From positions 1-64,000 of the forward strand of contig CAZJXD010000005.1 in NCBI GenBank assembly GCA_964549945.1: 64,000 nucleotides of DNA, read 5' to 3'. A program made the position numbers and the translations under genes. The stretch is from B25-G16 sp964549945 (GTDB lineage Bacteria > Desulfobacterota > DSM-4660 > Desulfatiglandales > B25-G16). The notes beneath the pieces were generated by a model. The model had not been told where the DNA came from. It did no database searches and was given only the letters and a program-made list of their open reading frames with translations. Every line of letters starts with the position of its first letter. Positions within the stretch are counted from its first letter, which is position 1. Below are positions 60,723 through 64,000 of this stretch, in pieces.

Positions 60723-61635
60723 TCCATGCGATCTCCGGATGTATGAGCTTCGCCATCTCCTCTAACCCGTCGATAATACGCGGCGCAGCCCTGTCTATGA
60801 TGTCTGAATTGATCAAGTACACGCGTCCTTTTTGCACTGCCGGTATCGCGCGCCACTGAAACCATTCCCTTCGTGCCCTCTCATACTCCCCGCCCTTTTC
60901 CATAGAAGAGATAATGATCACCTCCGGTCCTCTTCTTATAACCTCCTCCAAACTGAGCCGGGGGTAGGTAACAGGCTGATCCTCAGCCAGGTTTCGGCCA
61001 CCAGCCAGCTCGATTATGTCATGGTGTGTCGTGCCGCGATTTACGCTCATAAGGGGTTTCGCGTTTATCACCAAAAGCACCAGCGGTCTGTCTCTGCCCC
61101 TCACCGCTTCTTTGACCCTCTCAACCCGCTCCCTCAGGAAGCCCACCCGCACTCTCGCCCTGCGGGCAATCCCACAAATCTCCCCTACTCTCTCTATTGC
61201 CTCAAGGACTTGGGTTACCCTTCGGGGATTCATCACGTACACGGGGATTCCGGCTTCCTCAAGCATTTCTACGTCCTCTCTCCTGTTCCCATCGACCGTG
61301 GCAATGACGAGATCAGGATTCAAGGTCAGGACCTTTTCCACATTTACGTCCGTATAGGTGCCCACCCTTGGTTTTTCCCTGGCTTCCTCCGGGAAATAGC
61401 TGAATCGGGTAACGCCTACGAGCCTGTCACTCAATCCGAGAAAATAGATCATCTCCGTGATGCTGGGCGCCAAGGAAACTATCCTCTCGGGAGAGGCACC
61501 CAATACCACCTTCCTTCCCAAGGAATCACGGAACGTGGCTGCCCGCAACTGCATCGGGGGGGAAAGGAGCGCGACGAAAAGGAGCGCCAGCAAAATCCTT
61601 AGGTGAAAATCACATCTGCATGAGGCTTCCTTCAT
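60709..61635 (-). CDS. btuF: Cobalamin-type ABC transporter substrate-binding protein
   Basis: 308 residues from ATG 61635, which opens a signal peptide (LRILLALLFVALLSPPMQLR). The first binding lobe begins FRDSLGRKVVLGASPERIVS followed by LAPSITEMIYFLG, as in BtuF; DVNVEKVLTLNPDLVIAT and DDIIELAGG-like HHDIIELAGGRN are other markers. The open frame extends to ATG 61698, but that codon is inside the terminator hairpin of the riboswitch, so it is not used. First gene of btuF-btuC-btuD. Confidence 0.9.
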   Translation of the reverse strand: MKEASCRCDFHLRILLALLFVALLSPPMQLRAATFRDSLGRKVVLGASPERIVSLAPSITEMIYFLGLSDRLVGVTRFSYFPEEAREKPRVGTYTDVNVEKVLTLNPDLVIATVDGNRREDVEMLEEAGIPVYVMNPRRVTQVLEAIERVGEICGIARRARVRVGFLRERVERVKEAVRGRDRPLVLLVINAKPLMSVNRGTTHHDIIELAGGRNLAEDQPVTYPRLSLEEVIRRGPEVIIISSMEKGGEYERARREWFQWRAIPAVQKGRVYLINSDIIDRAAPRIIDGLEEMAKLIHPEIAWNERH

Positions 61636-61677
61636 TGTTCGCCAAGTCCTTCGGTTCTCAAGCTCATGGATTAGTTT

Positions 61678-61711
61678 AAAAAAAATCCTTAAATCCATTT
61701 GGATTTAAGGA
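61678..61711 (-). terminator. Riboswitch-associated intrinsic terminator
   Basis: Perfect 11-bp stem (TCCTTAAATCC at 61686-61696 with its complement at 61701-61711), 4-base loop and eight T on the minus strand (61678-61685). It lies between the cobalamin riboswitch and btuF and is the natural off-switch: bound cobalamin should favour termination here. Confidence 0.88.
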
Positions 61712-61759
61712 CTGCACCCTGTTTCCTTGATCCCTAAATAGCCGGCATCTACCGATAAA

Positions 61760-61970
61760 AAACCCATCGCGGCAGGTCTTCTGACTCTCCCGGCTGCCTG
61801 GCTCGCCTTCCCATTCCGCTCACAGCGGAACAGTGACTTTAATCCTCCGGAGAGGATATACCAGGAAGATAGCTTCCCCTCTCGCTTGATCGGGGCCGGG
61901 ATTACAGCGGCGGGACCGTTCCCGATTTCCACGGGATTCCCTTTTGAACCACCCGGTACCGCTCATGGTA
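61760..61970 (-). promoter_or_regulatory. Cobalamin riboswitch
   Basis: On the minus strand the RNA has the order typical of this class: GGTTCAAAAGGGAA, GAACGGTCCCGCCGCTGTAA, the AGTCACTG version of the B12 box, GGAATGGGAAGGCGAGCCAG and GTCAGAAGACCTGCC at the end. These are the invariant blocks of AdoCbl/B12 riboswitches. It is followed by the terminator at 61678-61711 and btuFCD, so cobalamin should repress its own uptake genes. Boundaries are approximate. Confidence 0.93.
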
Positions 61971-62012
61971 GATCAAAGATTACTGTATGGCCTTCATGTG
62001 GAGAAAACCGTG

Positions 62013-62198
62013 CTAAAATTTCCTCATCTTCTTTCGGAGTCTTTTCGCTGCCTTTGCCTGTTTCTTCTTCCTCTGCACGCTCGGCTTGTCGTAGAACCTT
62101 CTCTCCTTTATCTCGGAGTAGAAACCCTCCTTTGAAAGCTTCCTCTTGAGATCTCGAATGGCCTTTTCTATTTGATTATTATATACGGTTACCTTCAT
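62013..62198 (-). CDS. rpsU: 30S ribosomal protein S21
   Basis: 61 residues, extremely basic: KVTVYNNQIEKAIRDLKRKL, then FYSEIKERRFYDKPSVQRKK and a Lys/Arg tail ending KKMRKF. That is the S21 pattern. It lies 40 bases upstream of the riboswitch with no obvious terminator between, so some read-through into the B12 leader is possible. GGAGG-like bases are rather far from the ATG. Confidence 0.95.
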   Translation of the reverse strand: MKVTVYNNQIEKAIRDLKRKLSKEGFYSEIKERRFYDKPSVQRKKKQAKAAKRLRKKMRKF

Positions 62199-62251
62199 GA
62201 AACTGATGAAATAATCGCGGGTTCACCTCCCTCTCTATCAATCATATTTTC

Positions 62252-62276
62252 GGAAAAAGAGCTCCACTCTTTTCCC
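62252..62276 (-). terminator. Hairpin after rlmD, possible terminator
   Basis: GGAAAAGAG pairs with CTCTTTTTCC around a 5-base loop (one unpaired T) on the minus strand, 70 bases past the rlmD stop. The T-run is inside the stem, so efficiency is uncertain. Confidence 0.35.
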
Positions 62277-62345
62277 CTGTTTGATCATATTAATTTAATT
62301 ATATATATGAAGTTGTCTGATTGTGTCAATACTTTTATTCCTTTC

Positions 62346-63734
62346 TCAACTCCTCTCTAATCGAGCAACGGCTTCTATGTGGTAGGTATTGGGGAATAAG
62401 TCGATTGGCTGTATCTCCTTGACCTCATAGAACTCCTTTAACAGCGCGATATCCCTGGCCATGGTGGTGGGATTGCACGAGACATAGATGATCCTATCGG
62501 GCAGCAGATGAAGAATATGCCCTATCACCTCCTTATGCATCCCCGTTCTCGGTGGATCGGTGATGAGCACATCGGGTTTGCTCACCGCACGGCACAGTAA
62601 TAGCTTCACGTCCCCGCACAAAAACTCACAGTTCGCAAGGGCGTTCAGTTCGCAATTCCGCACGGCATCTGCTATCGCGCTCTCTGAACTATCGAAGCCG
62701 ACTATCCTCGATGCTCCTGAGGCCAGGAACGCCGAAACCGTTCCTATTCCACAGTAAAGATCAACGACGGTCTCCTTGCCGCTCAAGGAGGCGAACTCCT
62801 TTACCGCCTGATATAGCCTCTCGGAAAGGTGCGGATTTGTCTGGAGAAAGGAATGGGTTGATACCTGAAAGCTGTAGGGGCCTAGCTTTTCCCTCATATA
62901 CCCATCTCCTATCAACGTGCTCTCCCACTCGCCAACTGCCGAACCCCCCTTTCTGGTATTGATAGTATTGACGATAGATACGATCTCGCTGAACCGATCA
63001 CGGAGGATTGATGCGAGTCCCTGGACAGATCCCTGCCCCTCCTCGCTCGTTACTATGTTCACCATCCACTCATTGAAGCGGTGAGAATGCCGCAACACCA
63101 AATATCGCCAGAACCCCTGATGGCTTTTGAGCCCATAGACAGGCACGCCGCTTTGCCTCACGAACCCTTTGACCTCCCTTAATATCTCGTTACCCCTCTC
63201 CTCCTGCAGAAGGCACCCCTCGATATCTATGACCCTATCAAAGGTCCCCGGCACGTGAAGGCCGAGGGCAAGGCTCCTGTTCCCCGAGTCCTCTGTGCTC
63301 TGCTGAGGCAATAGCCACCTCTTGTCCGAAAAGGAGAACTCCATCTTGTTTCGATACCCGAATATCCGTGGAGATGGCAAGACCTCATTCATCTTCAATC
63401 CAGTGATATCGGCAATATGACCGAGGGAGTCCGCGACAAAATCCTGCTTGTACTCGAGCTGTTTCTCGTAGTTTATACGCTGCCAGGTACAACCCCCGCA
63501 GTAGTCGCTATATTGGCACGGGGGAATGATCCTGTGGGGCGAGGCCTCGATCAGCTCTTCGATCCTCGCCTCGGCGTAATTCCTTTTCACCTTCACCACC
63601 TGTGCGATAACCCTATCACCGGGGACAGCCCCCCAAACGAATAGCGCCATCCCTTTGAGATGGGCGAGCCCCCTACCCCCGTACACAACCTTCTCTATTT
63701 CTACCTCCGCCTTATCTCCTCTCTTGATACCCAT
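62346..63734 (-). CDS. rlmD: 23S rRNA (uracil-5-)-methyltransferase RlmD/RumA family
   Basis: 462 residues. A TRAM domain (GDKAEVEIEKVVYGGRGLAH) is followed by an iron-sulfur cysteine set (PCQYSDYCGGCTWQ), the SAM-binding VDLYCGIGTVSAFLA, and the catalytic block YVSCNPTTMARD with DPPRTGMH before it. Such enzymes make 5-methyluridine in 23S rRNA. ATG 63734 has GAGAGGAAAG upstream. Which uridine (1939 or 747) is methylated is not decidable here. Confidence 0.93.
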   Translation of the reverse strand: MGIKRGDKAEVEIEKVVYGGRGLAHLKGMALFVWGAVPGDRVIAQVVKVKRNYAEARIEELIEASPHRIIPPCQYSDYCGGCTWQRINYEKQLEYKQDFVADSLGHIADITGLKMNEVLPSPRIFGYRNKMEFSFSDKRWLLPQQSTEDSGNRSLALGLHVPGTFDRVIDIEGCLLQEERGNEILREVKGFVRQSGVPVYGLKSHQGFWRYLVLRHSHRFNEWMVNIVTSEEGQGSVQGLASILRDRFSEIVSIVNTINTRKGGSAVGEWESTLIGDGYMREKLGPYSFQVSTHSFLQTNPHLSERLYQAVKEFASLSGKETVVDLYCGIGTVSAFLASGASRIVGFDSSESAIADAVRNCELNALANCEFLCGDVKLLLCRAVSKPDVLITDPPRTGMHKEVIGHILHLLPDRIIYVSCNPTTMARDIALLKEFYEVKEIQPIDLFPNTYHIEAVARLERS

Positions 63735-63959
63735 CTCGCTGCTTTCCTCTCATATATTTACACACCCTCACTTCCTGGGCATGGGCCAACCTTTGCGAGG
63801 GACTAACCCCTGTGGCCCGCTTACCAACCTGGATGGGAATTTTTAGGAAACTCTTCTTCCTGCGATCTCGGCTTCCGCTGTGCCTCTTGGCCTAGGCTTA
63901 AGCTATTTTACATTTGTTTCTCACCGCCCTTATGGTATCTTGCCACAGGGGGAAGGTCA

Positions 63960-64000
63960 ATGCTGCGCTATCCAAACCTCGATCCAACAATAGTCGCCCT
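63960..64000 (+). CDS. lgt: Prolipoprotein diacylglyceryl transferase, first codons (partial)
   Basis: After AGGGGGAAGG, ATG 63960 opens MLRYPNLDPTIVA, cut by the window end. The 'YPNxDP' start is characteristic of Lgt, the enzyme that lipidates lipoproteins. Only 13 residues are visible, so the call is tentative. It is divergent from rlmD; the 225 bases between hold both promoters and no other gene I can see. Confidence 0.55.
   Translation, partial: MLRYPNLDPTIVA

Noticed and set aside
60832..61602. Long plus-strand open frame (256 codons) opposite btuF
   Set aside because: It lies wholly antisense to the clear binding-protein gene and has no family motifs; it is a shadow of high-GC codon use.
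61636..61698. Extended btuF N-terminus from ATG 61698
   Set aside because: The codon is in the terminator stem and the added residues precede the signal peptide without adding any feature.
61705..61932. Small minus-strand frame in the riboswitch region
   Set aside because: It falls inside the conserved cobalamin riboswitch blocks, so it is RNA structure rather than a gene.
63735..63959. Possible tRNA or small RNA between rlmD and lgt
   Set aside because: No cloverleaf arms or T-loop sequence (GGTTCGAATC type) could be found on either strand.

Overview
The window is a large envelope-polysaccharide locus (about 1-57 kb) followed by a conserved housekeeping and nutrient-uptake block (57-64 kb). 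The cell is Gram-negative: there are outer-membrane lipoproteins of the Wza type, an outer-membrane beta-barrel, TonB/ExbB/ExbD and a cobalamin-uptake ABC transporter under a B12 riboswitch. The mix of genes, several of them typical of anaerobes (B12-binding radical SAM proteins), and the REP-like and heptameric repeats would fit a deltaproteobacterium (Desulfobacterota) or relative. That placement is inference; no marker here decides it.

Layout. 0-4.8 kb, plus strand: the tail of an unidentified gene, a single reading frame joining a CpsB/YwqE-type PHP phosphatase to a Wza-like export lipoprotein, and a Wzc-type tyrosine autokinase. 4.9-41.9 kb, almost all minus strand: a flavoprotein, sugar-nucleotide genes (nucleotidyltransferase, LegB-like dehydratase, DegT aminotransferases, two SDR epimerases, wecB), a phosphoglycosyl transferase, about ten glycosyltransferases, two deacetylase-type proteins, a GNAT acyltransferase, methyltransferases, two radical SAM proteins, a secreted glycoside-hydrolase-like protein, an asparagine synthetase, a Wzx flippase and a Wzy-type polymerase. 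An IS256-family element with a 9-bp target duplication sits between two of these genes. 42-47.5 kb is a decayed, repeat-rich island: a broken second wecB carrying three separate repeat insertions, three PIN-domain toxin-antitoxin pairs, direct repeats bracketing two of them, an epimerase remnant and a four-helix-bundle gene fused to a scrap of wecB. 47.9-56.7 kb, minus strand: a second export set with a second autokinase, a second Wza-like lipoprotein, a beta-barrel, a FecR-domain protein and an O-antigen ligase/polymerase with a soluble C-terminal part. 56.9-61.7 kb: tonB-exbD-exbB and btuD-btuC-btuF, the latter behind a cobalamin riboswitch and its terminator. 61.9-64 kb: rpsU, rlmD and the first codons of a probable lgt.

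How it works together. The sugar-nucleotide genes would supply precursors; the phosphoglycosyl transferase would start a repeat unit on the lipid carrier; the glycosyltransferases and modifying enzymes would complete it; Wzx and Wzy would flip and polymerise it; the autokinase/Wza pairs would set chain length and export it. Two complete-looking export sets bracket the cluster, so two polymers, or an old and a new system, are plausible. Decay is obvious: at least seven gene remnants (an internally deleted DegT gene, an internally deleted epimerase, a methyltransferase with frameshifts and stops, the broken wecB, two copies of a glycosyltransferase family 2 tail and one other glycosyltransferase tail).
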